Program-made: the position numbers and the translations under genes
Notes under the pieces: model-generated
The model's input: only the letters and a program-made list of their open reading frames with translations
Told to the model about the DNA's origin: nothing
Databases searched by the model: none
Source: Nocardioides jishulii
GTDB lineage: Bacteria > Actinomycetota > Actinomycetes > Propionibacteriales > Nocardioidaceae
Direction: 5' to 3'
Length of the DNA: 64,000 nt
Assembly (NCBI RefSeq): GCF_006007965.1
Contig: NZ_CP040748.1
Location: 1,860,001 to 1,924,000 of the forward strand
Part shown: positions 33,890-42,605 of the stretch, piece by piece
Layout of the letters: each line of letters begins with the position of its first letter
How positions within the stretch are numbered: the stretch's first letter is position 1

Positions 33890-33908
33890 ATCGGATCATA
33901 TATCCGAT
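33890..33908. promoter_or_regulatory. Best palindromic copy of the recurrent element (copy 7)
   Basis: ATCGGATCATATATCCGAT is a perfect 7-bp inverted repeat (ATCGGAT/ATCCGAT) around CATAT, in the divergent gap between the CoA-transferase (33887) and HMGL-like (33953) genes. It is the best operator candidate for a dimeric GntR regulator and covers the CoA-transferase -10 box. Confidence 0.65.
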
Positions 33909-33952
33909 ATCATCGGCTCGCACACGTTGGCGTCACACCCGGACGGAGTCCC

Positions 33953-34888
33953 ATGACTGGCGAAGAGATCCCTGCCTCGACGATCCCCGTGGTGGAGATC
34001 GTAGAGGTTGCCCCGCGCGACGGGCTGCAGAACGAGAAGAAGGTCCTGCCCACCGAGATCAAGGCCGAGCTCGTACGCCGCAGCCTGGACGCCGGACTGC
34101 GTCGCATCGAGGTCACCGCCTTCGCGCGGCCCGACCGCGTGCCGCAGATGGCCGACGCCGAGGCGCTCCTGTCCGAGGTCACCTCCGACCCGCGGCTGAC
34201 CTCGATCGGCCTGGTGCTCAACCGCAAGGGCCTCGACCGCGCCGTCGCTGCGGGCTGCGACGAGATCACCGCCGTCGTGGTGGCCTCCGACGGCCTGGCC
34301 CTGCGCAACCAGGGCGCTGACACGAAGGCCCAGATCGAGGCGTGGCACACCATCGCCGCCGACGCCCGGGAGGCGGGGATCAAGGCCAGCGTCATCATCG
34401 CTGCCGCCTTCGGTTGCCCGTTCGACGGGGAGGTCTCCACCGAGCGGGTGCTCGAGGTCGCCAAGGGCGTCCTGGACGCCGGCCCGGACGAGCTCGCCAT
34501 CGCCGACACGATCGGCGTGGGCGTGCCCGCCCAGGTGCGGGCCATCGTCGGCGGCATCCGCCAGCTCGACGCCGACATCCAGCTGCGTGCCCACTTCCAC
34601 AACACCCGCAACACGGGCTACGCCAACGCACTGGCCGCGGTGGAGTCGGGCGTCACCGTGCTCGACGCCTCGACGGGCGGGATCGGCGGATGTCCCTTCG
34701 CCCCCGGCGCGACGGGCAACATCGGCACCGAGGACCTCCTCTACCTGCTCGATCGCTCGGGCGTCCGCACCAGCACCGCGATCGACGCGTCGCAGGTCGC
34801 CGCGACCGGCACCTGGATCAGCGACCAGCTCGGCCTCCCCCAGGCGCCGGCCATGCTCGGCCGCGCTGGCTGGTTCCCGGCGCCCTGA
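33953..34888 (+). CDS. mvaB: Hydroxymethylglutaryl-CoA lyase-like enzyme
   Basis: A 311-residue HMGL-family lyase. The active-site strand is VAPRDGLQNE (Arg22, Asp23), the metal motif is LRAHFHNTRNTG (HxH), and the glycine/cysteine loop is GIGGCPFAPGATGN, all intact. The family cleaves 3-hydroxy-3-methylglutaryl-CoA or related branched hydroxyacyl-CoA to acetyl-CoA plus an acid. Divergent from a CoA-transferase over the palindrome at 33890, it most likely cleaves a CoA-activated branched fragment made in this pathway. The symbol is by family only. Confidence 0.85.
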   Translation: MTGEEIPASTIPVVEIVEVAPRDGLQNEKKVLPTEIKAELVRRSLDAGLRRIEVTAFARPDRVPQMADAEALLSEVTSDPRLTSIGLVLNRKGLDRAVAAGCDEITAVVVASDGLALRNQGADTKAQIEAWHTIAADAREAGIKASVIIAAAFGCPFDGEVSTERVLEVAKGVLDAGPDELAIADTIGVGVPAQVRAIVGGIRQLDADIQLRAHFHNTRNTGYANALAAVESGVTVLDASTGGIGGCPFAPGATGNIGTEDLLYLLDRSGVRTSTAIDASQVAATGTWISDQLGLPQAPAMLGRAGWFPAP

Positions 34889-34999
34889 CGCCGGGTCACC
34901 GCAGTCCCTTCCAGACCGCCCGGCTCCACGACTCGAACCTCGTCACCACTCCCACGGCACGTGCCTCCATCCCCCGTGCCTCGATCCCCAGGAGACTCC

Positions 35000-36532
35000 A
35001 TGACCCTCATCCCCGGAGGCGCACCCCTCTCCATCGCCTCGGGCGTGCGCGAGTTCGCCGAGGCGACTCCCGACCGCGTCGCCGTGATCGACGGTGACCG
35101 GACGCTGACCTTCGCCGCGCTCGACGAGCGCGCCAGCAGGCTGGCCAACCACCTGACCTCCAGCGGTCTGGGCGTGGGCGACCGCGTGGCGGTGCTGCTG
35201 GGCAACCGGTTGGAGTACCCGGAGATCGCGGCGGGCATCGCCAAGGCCGGACTGGTCATGGTGCCGCTCAACCCGCGCCTGACCCCGGCCGAGGCTCGCT
35301 ACATCCTGGAGCACTCGGAGTCGCGCGCCATCGTCCTCGACGAGGCACTGAGCACGATCGTCGCCGACAGCGTCAGCCACCTCGGACTCTCGGCGACCGT
35401 GCTCGACGGCACGACCCTGGGTGCGGCGTACGAGGAGGCCCTGGCCGCCGCCTCCGACGTCGACCCGAGGGTCGAGGTGCCCGAGCTCGACCCGTTCTGC
35501 ATCACCTACACCTCCGGGACCACCGGCAAGCCCAAGGGCGTGCTGATCTCCCACCGCTCGCGGGTGCTCACCTTCTACATGTCGGCACTGGAGTACGGCC
35601 TCGGGGCGGGCCGCGTCTCGGCCGCCGTCGCGCCGATGTACCACGGCGCAGGTTTCGCGTTCGGCTACGCGCCCGTCTTCACCGGCGGAACGGTGACGAT
35701 GCTGCGCAAGTGGGACCCCCAGGGCTTCCTCGACCTGGTCGAGAAGGATCGCGTGCAGTCCGCCTTCCTGGTGCCGACGATGGCGCAGGGCATCCGCTCG
35801 CTCGGACCCGACGCCGTGCCTGCCAAGGACCTCTCGAGCCTCGACACCTTGTACTTCAACGCCGCCGCCCTCCCCCACGCGCTGAAGGAGTGGGTGATGG
35901 ACACCTTCCCCGGCGTCGGCGTCCACGAGCTCTACGGCTCCACCGAGTCGGGCGTGATCACCAACCTCCGCCCGGTGCACATGCGCGCCAAGTCCGGCTC
36001 GGTCGGCCACGCCTGGTACATGACGGAGATCCGGATCGTCGACGAGCAGGGCAACGAGGTCGCGCCCGGCCAGCCCGGCGAGCTGTTCAGCCGCTCCCCC
36101 TACCTGATGAACGGCTACCTCAAGAACCCCGAGGCCACCGCCGAGTGCACCACCGAGGACGGCTTCGTCACCTGCGGCGACATCGCCGTGCGCGACGAGC
36201 AGGGCTTCATCTCGATCGTCGACCGCAAGAAGGACCTGATCATCTCGGGAGGCACCAACGTCTACCCGCGTGAGATCGAGGAGGTCCTGGCCACCCACCC
36301 GGCCGTCGTCGAGACCGCGGTCGTCGGCGAGGCCGACGAGCAGTGGGGCGAGACGGTGGTCTGCCACGTCGTGCTGCGCCCGGGCCACGAGCTGGACACC
36401 GCCGCACTGGAGTCGCACTGCCGCGGCGAGCTGGCCGGCTACAAGATCCCCCGTCGCTGGTACGCCATCGACGCCCTGCCGCGCAACGCCGGCGGCAAGG
36501 TCTCCAAGCGCGACCTCGCTCCCCCGGCCTGA
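35000..36532 (+). CDS. AMP-forming acyl-CoA synthetase
   Basis: A 510-residue ANL-family ligase. Motifs: P-loop YTSGTTGKPKG, then YGSTESGV, DIAVRDEQGFISIVDRKKDLIISGG and C-terminal NAGGKVSKRDL with the catalytic Lys. I chose ATG 35000 because CAGGAGAC lies 6-7 nt upstream. It is 111 bp after the HMGL-like gene on the same strand, probably one transcript. It activates a carboxylic acid; in this island, possibly a propionate-type side-chain product or a phytol-derived acid. Confidence 0.9.
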   Translation: MTLIPGGAPLSIASGVREFAEATPDRVAVIDGDRTLTFAALDERASRLANHLTSSGLGVGDRVAVLLGNRLEYPEIAAGIAKAGLVMVPLNPRLTPAEARYILEHSESRAIVLDEALSTIVADSVSHLGLSATVLDGTTLGAAYEEALAAASDVDPRVEVPELDPFCITYTSGTTGKPKGVLISHRSRVLTFYMSALEYGLGAGRVSAAVAPMYHGAGFAFGYAPVFTGGTVTMLRKWDPQGFLDLVEKDRVQSAFLVPTMAQGIRSLGPDAVPAKDLSSLDTLYFNAAALPHALKEWVMDTFPGVGVHELYGSTESGVITNLRPVHMRAKSGSVGHAWYMTEIRIVDEQGNEVAPGQPGELFSRSPYLMNGYLKNPEATAECTTEDGFVTCGDIAVRDEQGFISIVDRKKDLIISGGTNVYPREIEEVLATHPAVVETAVVGEADEQWGETVVCHVVLRPGHELDTAALESHCRGELAGYKIPRRWYAIDALPRNAGGKVSKRDLAPPA

Positions 36533-36591
36533 CCCACCCGGCGCAAGGACGCGCAGTGCCGAATTGTTCAGCAGGAATCTGCGCGTTCCAC

Positions 36592-36619
36592 TTGACGATA
36601 CATTTTGTACCGATATTCT
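36592..36619 (+). promoter_or_regulatory. Canonical promoter upstream of the bicupin gene, with embedded AT-rich element
   Basis: TTGACG, 16-nt spacer, then TATTCT, a good -35/-10 pair in a GC-rich gap. The spacer and -10 hold ATACATTTTGTACCGATATT, related to the recurrent elements. About 55 nt of leader follow to the ATG at 36674. Confidence 0.6.
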
Positions 36620-36673
36620 TTGTCTCACTTCACCTCGGCGTCCCCCCTGATGCCCTGAACCATCGGAGATCAC

Positions 36674-37981
36674 ATGCGTCCCCATGTTGAGCTGATCCAG
36701 GAGAACGACTACGTCTGGCACGCTGCAGAGCTGCCCGGCGGCGAGGGTCGCGCTTCCGAGCGCCGCCTCTCCGTGGACGAGGAGGACGGCTCCTCCTCGC
36801 TGCGCGTCGACTTCCACACCGACTGGGGTCGCGGCCCCGGCATCCACCACGCCAACACCGAGTACTACGTGCTCGAGGGCGAGATCAACTACGGCGGCCA
36901 GAAGATCGGCAAGGGCGGCTACGTCTACGCCCCGAAGGGCGTGCCGGTCGACTACATCAAGATCGCCGAGGGCACCCGCATCCTGAAGTACCGCGAGTAC
37001 GGTGACGCCGGCTTCGACGCCGTCGACTCCCTCGCCGGCGCCCAGCGCTGGGCGGACGCTCGCGAGGACGCCATCGTCATCGACACCGAGGCCATGAAGT
37101 GGGACGCCGTCCCCAACCCCGGCCCGATGCCCGGCATGTACATCAAGTACCTGCACGTCGACCCGGTCACCGGCTTCTACACCCGCCTCGTCCACGCCCA
37201 GGAGGGCTGGAGCGACCACCGCCTCGCGCACCACCCGTGCTACGAGGAGGCGTACACCACCCAGGGCCACATGGAGTACAACTTCGGCACCCTGGACCTG
37301 GGCACGTACTTCTTCCGCCCGGCACGCGTGAAGCACGGCCACTTCACCACCATGGAGGGTGGCGCCACCTGGCTGCTGCGCTCCGACGGCGAGCTGAAGA
37401 ACTGGTACACCCAGAACGAGTGGGTCCGCTGGGGCGGCGAGGCCTTCAACTACGGCCCCGAGGGCCTGGAGGAGCACCCGCACCCGGCTCGCCGCTGGTC
37501 CATGTCGTCGCACGACATGGGTGAGCCGTGGCGTACCGAGGAGGACATCCGCCAGCTGAACACCTCGCTGCAGTTCCAGCTCGACCAGGGCCACGACGGC
37601 CCGGCGATCAAGCACCACGGCACCGGCTCCGACGCCTCCGTCATCGCCATGATGAAGGCCATGGACGCCGCGCAGCTCCAGGGCGGCCACGGTCACGAGC
37701 ACGACCACGACCACGACCACGACCACTCGCACGACCACGACCACTCGCACGACGGTGAGCACACCCACGAGGACGCCCCCGCCGAGCGCGAGTCCATCAC
37801 CCTCAACTGGGGATGGTCGGGTCGCGACACCGAGGACCCCGAGGACCGCACCGCTGCCGACCAGCACATCTGGGGCCGTCGACTCAACTGGAAGGACGGA
37901 GACCCGATCCCGGCTCCGATCCTCTCCTCCCTCCCCGTCCGCAGCCGGTCCACGGGCCGCTGGGACGGCGACGGAATGTGA
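36674..37981 (+). CDS. Bicupin (DUF4437/ChrR-like) with a His-rich metal-binding tract
   Basis: A 435-residue protein with two cupin domains: first around GIHHANTEYYVLEGEINYGG (about 56-76) and second around HRLAHHPCYEEAYTTQGHME (about 178-197). A 28-residue His/Asp tract (GHGHEHDHDHDHDHSHDHDH, residues about 337-364) lies near the C-terminus. Two-domain cupins are often ring-cleaving or quercetinase-type dioxygenases, or hydrolases, with a bound metal. The His tract could store or deliver metal. It heads a two-gene unit with the membrane protein at 37996, under a good promoter. The enzymatic step is not known. Confidence 0.75.
   Translation: MRPHVELIQENDYVWHAAELPGGEGRASERRLSVDEEDGSSSLRVDFHTDWGRGPGIHHANTEYYVLEGEINYGGQKIGKGGYVYAPKGVPVDYIKIAEGTRILKYREYGDAGFDAVDSLAGAQRWADAREDAIVIDTEAMKWDAVPNPGPMPGMYIKYLHVDPVTGFYTRLVHAQEGWSDHRLAHHPCYEEAYTTQGHMEYNFGTLDLGTYFFRPARVKHGHFTTMEGGATWLLRSDGELKNWYTQNEWVRWGGEAFNYGPEGLEEHPHPARRWSMSSHDMGEPWRTEEDIRQLNTSLQFQLDQGHDGPAIKHHGTGSDASVIAMMKAMDAAQLQGGHGHEHDHDHDHDHSHDHDHSHDGEHTHEDAPAERESITLNWGWSGRDTEDPEDRTAADQHIWGRRLNWKDGDPIPAPILSSLPVRSRSTGRWDGDGM
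37684..37770 (+). repeat. GAC-CAC repeat coding for the His/Asp tract
   Basis: Repeated CACGAC codons within the bicupin gene encode HDHDHDH-type metal-binding runs. The simple-sequence character suggests expansion by slippage. Confidence 0.8.
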
Positions 37982-37995
37982 TCGGGCGTACCTGA

Positions 37996-38772
37996 GTGAT
38001 TTCCCCCCTGCTCCACAGCGCAACCTCTGCGGCGGTCGAGGTCTCCTCGGCCGCCGCGGCGGAGCCCATCCACGGCCTGAGCATGTTCACCGTGGCGATC
38101 ATCCTGCACATCGTGCTCTTCGTGTACTGGCTCGGCGGTGACCTCGGCGTCTACTACTCGAGCCGCTTCATCATCAAGCCCGAGCTCCAGCCCGAGACCC
38201 GCGCGATCGCGGCCAAGATCATGGTCGGCTGCGACATGGCGCCACGTTTCTCCCTGATCCTCTTCGGGGCCAGCGGCGTGACGCTCATGTACTACGGGCC
38301 GCTCGGCGACAAGTTCTTCTTCACCGGCTGGATGCTCGCCCTGGTCTGGGTCGCGACCCTGGCCTGGGTCTTCGTCTCGCTGCAGGAGCACCTGCAGTCG
38401 GGCAAGAAGTCGCACCACTTCTTCCACACCTCCGACCTGGTGATCCGCTACCTCGCCGCTGCCCTCCTGGTCGGCATGGGGGCGTACGCGATCATCGCCT
38501 CGGAACCGTTCGGCGTGGACACCAACCCGAAGTGGCTCGGCACCAAGGTGCTGTTCTACGGCCTGTCGATCTTCTGCGGCATCATGATCCGCCGCGCCCT
38601 CAAGCCGTTCGGGCCCTCGTTCGGGGCCCTGATGACCACCGGCTCGACCCCCGAGGTCGAGAACGGCATCGTCGGTTCCATCCGACGATCGGAGCCCTGG
38701 GTCTACGCGATCTGGTTCTTCGTGCTGGCAGCAGCGATCTTGGGCGTGATCAAGCCCGGTTTCGTCGGCTGA
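37996..38772 (+). CDS. Polytopic membrane protein of unknown function
   Basis: A 258-residue protein with about five or six helices. The first helix pair holds FTVAIILHIVLFVYWLGGDLGVYY, with a His in the membrane, followed by CDMAPRFSLILFGASGVTLM, another Cys/Met-rich stretch. His and Met placement recalls redox or copper-handling membrane proteins (CopD-like), but I cannot assign a family. The GTG start is 14 nt after the bicupin stop, so it is translated with it. It may anchor, supply metal to, or exchange electrons with the bicupin. Clear hairpins at 38787 and 38875 follow. Confidence 0.7.
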   Translation: MISPLLHSATSAAVEVSSAAAAEPIHGLSMFTVAIILHIVLFVYWLGGDLGVYYSSRFIIKPELQPETRAIAAKIMVGCDMAPRFSLILFGASGVTLMYYGPLGDKFFFTGWMLALVWVATLAWVFVSLQEHLQSGKKSHHFFHTSDLVIRYLAAALLVGMGAYAIIASEPFGVDTNPKWLGTKVLFYGLSIFCGIMIRRALKPFGPSFGALMTTGSTPEVENGIVGSIRRSEPWVYAIWFFVLAAAILGVIKPGFVG

Positions 38773-38786
38773 CCCACCAGCAGGGC

Positions 38787-38818
38787 AAGGCCCGGTCCCC
38801 CACAGGGGGCCGGGCCTT
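38787..38818 (+). terminator. Terminator hairpin
   Basis: Arms AAGGCCCGGTCCCC and GGGGGCCGGGCCTT pair over 14 bp (one G-T wobble) around loop CACA. It ends the bicupin operon. Confidence 0.75.
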
Positions 38819-38843
38819 CGTCATTTCCTCCACGGCACCGCCG

Positions 38844-38880
38844 GGGCCGCGTACGACAAGGGCCGCGTACGACAAGGGCC
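38844..38880. repeat. Short tandem repeat, about 2.3 copies of a 16-bp unit
   Basis: Unit GGGCCGCGTACGACAA occurs twice plus a partial copy between the two convergent terminators. Its CGTACGACAAGGG part resembles the outer arms of the ACGACGAAGGG terminators at 27475 and 30780. Likely remodelled terminator debris. Confidence 0.6.
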
Positions 38881-38908
38881 CGGGACCCCGTCCGGAGTCC
38901 CGGGCCCT
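38875..38908 (-). terminator. Terminator hairpin of the flavoprotein gene
   Basis: Perfect 12-bp arms AGGGCCCGGGAC / GTCCCGGGCCCT flank a 10-nt loop, 19 bp from the flavoprotein stop at 38928. It serves the leftward gene. Confidence 0.75.
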
Positions 38909-38927
38909 CAGCCACGGCGTCCTTGTG

Positions 38928-40328
38928 TCAGGCCGCGCCGCCCAGGCGGGTGCCGAGCAGGCGACCGAAGGTCAGCGCAGGGGTCACCAGCATGCCGGAG
39001 CAGAAGGTGTTGCCACAGGTCGCGCCGGCGCCGATGACCTCGCCGATGGCGTACAGGCCCTCGATCGGCTCACCCGACTCGTCACGCACCCGGAAGTCCG
39101 CGTCGATGTCGAGGCCGGTGAAGGTGACCAGGGTGATCGCGTGGTTGCGGATCGCGTAGAACGGACCCTGGGCGATGGGAGCAGGCAGGTACGTCCGCCC
39201 GAACTGCGGGTCGCTGCCGTCGGCCACCGCGGCGTTGTAGGCCTCGACCTGGGCGACCAGGCCGGCCTCGTCGATACCGGCCTTGCGTGCCAGCTCCTCG
39301 AGCGTCGCGGCGGAGTGGACGCCCGGACGCGTGTCGGCCACGGCGCGCACCTCGTCGGGCTCCTTGCCCACGATCATCTGGTTGAGGTCGCCGGTGGAGA
39401 GCTCAAGGGCGGCGTCGTCGAAGACCGTCCAGAACGTCTGGTCCGCGATCGTGGCGAGCGCGCGCTCCTTCTCGTCGATCGACTCCTCGTCCTCGGCGAC
39501 CCAGCGCTGGCCGAACTTGTCGACGTAGATCTCCCGCGGCGGACGCTCGGAGGTCAGGCGCTGCCGGTCGTTCCAGTTCGCACGGCCGGGGGTCTGCGGG
39601 TCGGGCAGGCCACCGAAGGTCGGCAGGTAGGTGCCCTCGCCCTGGAGACCGGCGCCGATCGACTGGCCGAGCAGGATGCCGTCGCCCGTGCTGGTCCTCG
39701 CCGTGGCGGAGACCAAGGGTGCGCCGTCGAACTCCATGAAGAGCTCGGGCTCGGCGCCGTAGCCGCCGGTCGACAGCACCACGGTGCCGTGCACCTCGAC
39801 CTCGGCCCCGCCGTGGTAGACGCCGACGCCGATGACCCGGCCCTCATCGTCAGTGAGCAGCTCGGTGACCGGGGAGGAGGTCCAGACCTCGAGGTCGTGC
39901 TCGGCGACGCAGGCGTCGAGCTCCTTCTGAAGCACCTCGAGGATCGACAGCCCCTCGTCCTTGCCGTAGTGGGTGCGCGCCGTCTCGTAGGGCTCGTGGC
40001 CGTAGATGATCCGAGGGCTCTCGGGCGCGAACGGGAAGTCGCGGTCGGTGAGCCACTCAAGGGTCTCGGGGGCGTTGCGGGCCACGATCTCGACCAGGTC
40101 GTCTCGGGCGGTGCCCTTGGTGATCCGGTGGATGTCGGCCAGGTGCATCTCAGGGTTGTCGACGATGCCCCGCTCGGCCTGTCGGCGGGTACCGCCGGCC
40201 GCCATGTGCCCTCCGGTGATGTGCAGGGTACCGCCGATCTTGGCGTCCTTCTCCACGAGCAGGACACGTGCACCGCCCTGGGCGGCGTGGATGGCACAGG
40301 GGATCCCGGCCGTGCCGGCTCCCACCAC
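38928..40328 (-). CDS. FAD-dependent oxidoreductase (fumarate reductase/succinate dehydrogenase flavoprotein family)
   Basis: A flavoprotein of at least 466 residues. N-terminal FAD motif VGAGTAGIPCAIHAAQGG, then GGTLHITGGHMAAGG and a TFTGLDID/GLYAIGEVIGAGATCGN C-terminal FAD block, as in soluble fumarate reductases and KstD-like enzymes. The annotated GTG at 40328 would begin inside the first beta strand. Ten codons upstream is an in-frame ATC (40356-40358) preceded by AGAAGG at 7 nt, giving the natural N-terminus (M)TEPHVVDVVVVGAG. There is no ATG/GTG/TTG in that frame. It may reduce an enoate or maleimide-type double bond. It diverges from the CoA-transferase at 40520. Confidence 0.85.
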   Translation of the reverse strand: MVGAGTAGIPCAIHAAQGGARVLLVEKDAKIGGTLHITGGHMAAGGTRRQAERGIVDNPEMHLADIHRITKGTARDDLVEIVARNAPETLEWLTDRDFPFAPESPRIIYGHEPYETARTHYGKDEGLSILEVLQKELDACVAEHDLEVWTSSPVTELLTDDEGRVIGVGVYHGGAEVEVHGTVVLSTGGYGAEPELFMEFDGAPLVSATARTSTGDGILLGQSIGAGLQGEGTYLPTFGGLPDPQTPGRANWNDRQRLTSERPPREIYVDKFGQRWVAEDEESIDEKERALATIADQTFWTVFDDAALELSTGDLNQMIVGKEPDEVRAVADTRPGVHSAATLEELARKAGIDEAGLVAQVEAYNAAVADGSDPQFGRTYLPAPIAQGPFYAIRNHAITLVTFTGLDIDADFRVRDESGEPIEGLYAIGEVIGAGATCGNTFCSGMLVTPALTFGRLLGTRLGGAA

Positions 40329-40392
40329 GACGACGTCGACGACATGTGGCTCGGTGATGACGACACCTTCTCTCTCACGCGATCGGAAACTG

Positions 40393-40410
40393 TCTCTATC
40401 ATATAGACGT
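40393..40410. promoter_or_regulatory. Recurrent AT-rich operator/promoter element, copy 8
   Basis: The complement reads CGTCTATATGATAGAG and shares TATATGATAG with the copy at 20881. It lies upstream of the flavoprotein gene; TATGAT would act as its -10 box. Confidence 0.5.
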
Positions 40411-40519
40411 TGTCTGCCCAGGCGGCCTGAACCCGCCCCCCAGGTCCCTCCGCGGGCGCTCTTCTGGGGTAGATTGCCCCTTGAAACAAGGTTTCGCTAG
40501 TCGGAACAAAGGAGAGCAC

Positions 40520-41716
40520 GTGACTTCTGGGCCCCTCGCCGGTATCCGCGTCATCGACGCGTCCACGATCCTCGCTGGCCCCCTGGCCTGCCAGATCCTG
40601 GGCGACTACGGCGCCGACGTCGTCAAGATCGAGCACCCCACCAAGCCCGACGGCATGCGTGGCCACGGCCCCGCCGTCGACGGCACCCCGATCTGGTGGA
40701 AGGAGGTCGCGCGCAACAAGCAGACGATCGGCCTCAGCCTCTCGGTCCCCGAAGGTGCCGAGCTCTTCCTCCGACTCGCGGCCACGGCCGACGTGGTGGT
40801 CGAGAACTTCCGCCCCGGCACCCTCGAGAAGTGGGGCGTGGGCCCGGAGCAGCTGCACGCCGTCAACCCCGGCCTCGTCATCGTGCGGATCACCGGATTC
40901 GGGCAGACCGGCCCCTACGCCTCGCGCGCCGGCTTCGGCACGCTGGCCGAGTCGATGAGCGGCTTCGCGCACCTCACCGGCCAGCCCGACGGCCCTCCGA
41001 CCCTGCCCGCCTTCGGGCTCGCGGACTCGATCTGCGGCATCGCCGCCTCCTCCGCGGTCTCGATGGCCCTGCTGGCCCGCGAGAAGAACGGCGGTCAGGG
41101 CCAGGTCATCGACATGGACCTGCTCTCCCCGATCATGACCGCCGTCGGCCCCGGCCCGACCGTCTACCAGCAGACGGGCGTGGTCGGCATGCGCCACGGC
41201 AACCGTTCGACCAACAACGCGCCGCGCAACACGTACCAGACCTCTGACGGCCACTGGGTCGCGATCTCCACGAGCGCCCAGGCGATCGCGGAGCGCGTGA
41301 TGGTCCTCGTCGGCCACCCCGAGGTGATCGAGGAGCCCTGGTTCGCGGCCGGCAACACCCGCGCCCAGCACACCGACGAGCTCGACGAGATGGTCGGCTC
41401 GTGGATCGGCGCCCGTACGCGCGACGAGGTCGTCGACGCGTTCACCGAGGCCGGTGCGGCGATCGCCCCGATCTACTCCGCCAAGGAGATCGTCGAGGAC
41501 CCGCACATCCGCGAGACGCAGATGCTCACCGAGGTCGACGACGCCGACTTCGGTCCGCTGCTCCAGCACAACGTGATGTGGCGGATGTCGGAGACCCCCG
41601 GCTCGATCCGCTTCACCGGTCGCAAGCACGGCGAGGACACCGACGAGGTCCTCACCGGACTCGGGCTCGACGCCGAGAAGCTGGCCGACCTGCGCGAGCG
41701 CAACGTCATTCGTTGA
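40520..41716 (+). CDS. CaiB/BaiF (family III) CoA-transferase 2
   Basis: A 398-residue type III CoA-transferase. IRVIDASTILAGPLACQILGDYGADVVKIE and ENFRPGTLEKW...NPGLVIVRITGFGQTGPYA are typical; the catalytic Asp is in QVIDMDLLSPIM. I chose GTG 40520 with AAAGGAG 6-7 nt upstream. It is first in a four-gene rightward operon with cyclase, MmgE/PrpD and imidase-like genes (spacings 49, -4 and -4 bp). It is distant from CoA-transferase 1 at 32679. It probably activates the product of the ring-opening steps. Confidence 0.9.
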   Translation: MTSGPLAGIRVIDASTILAGPLACQILGDYGADVVKIEHPTKPDGMRGHGPAVDGTPIWWKEVARNKQTIGLSLSVPEGAELFLRLAATADVVVENFRPGTLEKWGVGPEQLHAVNPGLVIVRITGFGQTGPYASRAGFGTLAESMSGFAHLTGQPDGPPTLPAFGLADSICGIAASSAVSMALLAREKNGGQGQVIDMDLLSPIMTAVGPGPTVYQQTGVVGMRHGNRSTNNAPRNTYQTSDGHWVAISTSAQAIAERVMVLVGHPEVIEEPWFAAGNTRAQHTDELDEMVGSWIGARTRDEVVDAFTEAGAAIAPIYSAKEIVEDPHIRETQMLTEVDDADFGPLLQHNVMWRMSETPGSIRFTGRKHGEDTDEVLTGLGLDAEKLADLRERNVIR

Positions 41717-41765
41717 GCCAGCCGCCCCTGCACCCCTGACCAGAACCACGGAAGAACGAGGACCG

Positions 41766-42605
41766 ATGACCACCTCCGTCACGACCCAGCTGCTGGACGC
41801 CGCTGCCCAGGGCCTGGAGATCTTCGACCTGGGCCGCACGCTCACCGTCGGCATGCCCCAGTCGCCCAACCACCCGGCGTACTGGCACGCGATGCCGCGT
41901 CGCCACGGTGACATGACCCGCGGCGACGGCGGCTCGGCCGCCAACGACATGATCTCGATGGGCACCCACGTCGGCACCCACGTCGACGCCCTCGCGCACG
42001 TCTCCCAGGACGGCAAGCTCTACGGCGACGTCGACGCCTACGACGCGCAGGTCGGCGGCAAGTTCGTCGAGCACGGCGCGCACACCATCGAGCCGATGGT
42101 CCGCCGCGGCGTCCTGCTCGACGTGCCCGGCACCCTGGGTGTCGGTCGCCTCGAGCCCGGCCAGGAGATCACGGTCGACGACCTGAAGGCGACCCTGGAG
42201 AAGCAGGGCACCGAGATCCGCGAGGGCGACGTCGTCCTGGTGCGCTCCGGCTGGGGCCAGCACTTCGACAACGGCGACGGTGACACCTACCGCGGTCTGT
42301 CCACCGGCGTGCCCGGTGTCTCCGACTCCGGCGCCACCTTCCTGGCCGACTTCGGCATCCACGCCACCGGCGCCGACACGATCGCCTACGAGCAGCTCAA
42401 GCCCGGCGCCGGCCACGGCCTGCTGCCGGCGCACCGCGTGCTCCTGGTCGAGCGTGGCATCTACATCATCGAGGCGATGGACCTGGAGAAGCTGGCAGCG
42501 GGTCTGGCCGGCTCCTCCTACGAGTTCCTCTTCGTGATGAGCCCGCTGAAGTTCTTCGGCGCCACCGGCTCGCCCGTGCGCCCGCTGGCGGTGGTCGGCG
42601 CGTGA
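41766..42605 (+). CDS. Cyclase-family (kynurenine formamidase-like) metallohydrolase
   Basis: A 279-residue protein with the family motif HVGTHVDALAH (68-78; His68, His72, Asp74, His78 as metal ligands) and a second half containing GDVVLVRSGWG. Members include kynurenine formamidase and enzymes that open lactams or cyclic amides. It is the second gene of the operon and its stop overlaps the MmgE/PrpD start by 4 bp. Together with the imidase-like enzyme at 44092 it could open nitrogen-containing rings derived from pyrroles. Confidence 0.85.
   Translation: MTTSVTTQLLDAAAQGLEIFDLGRTLTVGMPQSPNHPAYWHAMPRRHGDMTRGDGGSAANDMISMGTHVGTHVDALAHVSQDGKLYGDVDAYDAQVGGKFVEHGAHTIEPMVRRGVLLDVPGTLGVGRLEPGQEITVDDLKATLEKQGTEIREGDVVLVRSGWGQHFDNGDGDTYRGLSTGVPGVSDSGATFLADFGIHATGADTIAYEQLKPGAGHGLLPAHRVLLVERGIYIIEAMDLEKLAAGLAGSSYEFLFVMSPLKFFGATGSPVRPLAVVGA

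Noticed and set aside
34943-38023. 1026-residue minus-strand open frame
   Set aside because: Antisense to the acyl-CoA synthetase and bicupin genes, both with intact motifs and proper starts. Repetitive Val/Gly/Asp composition is a shadow.
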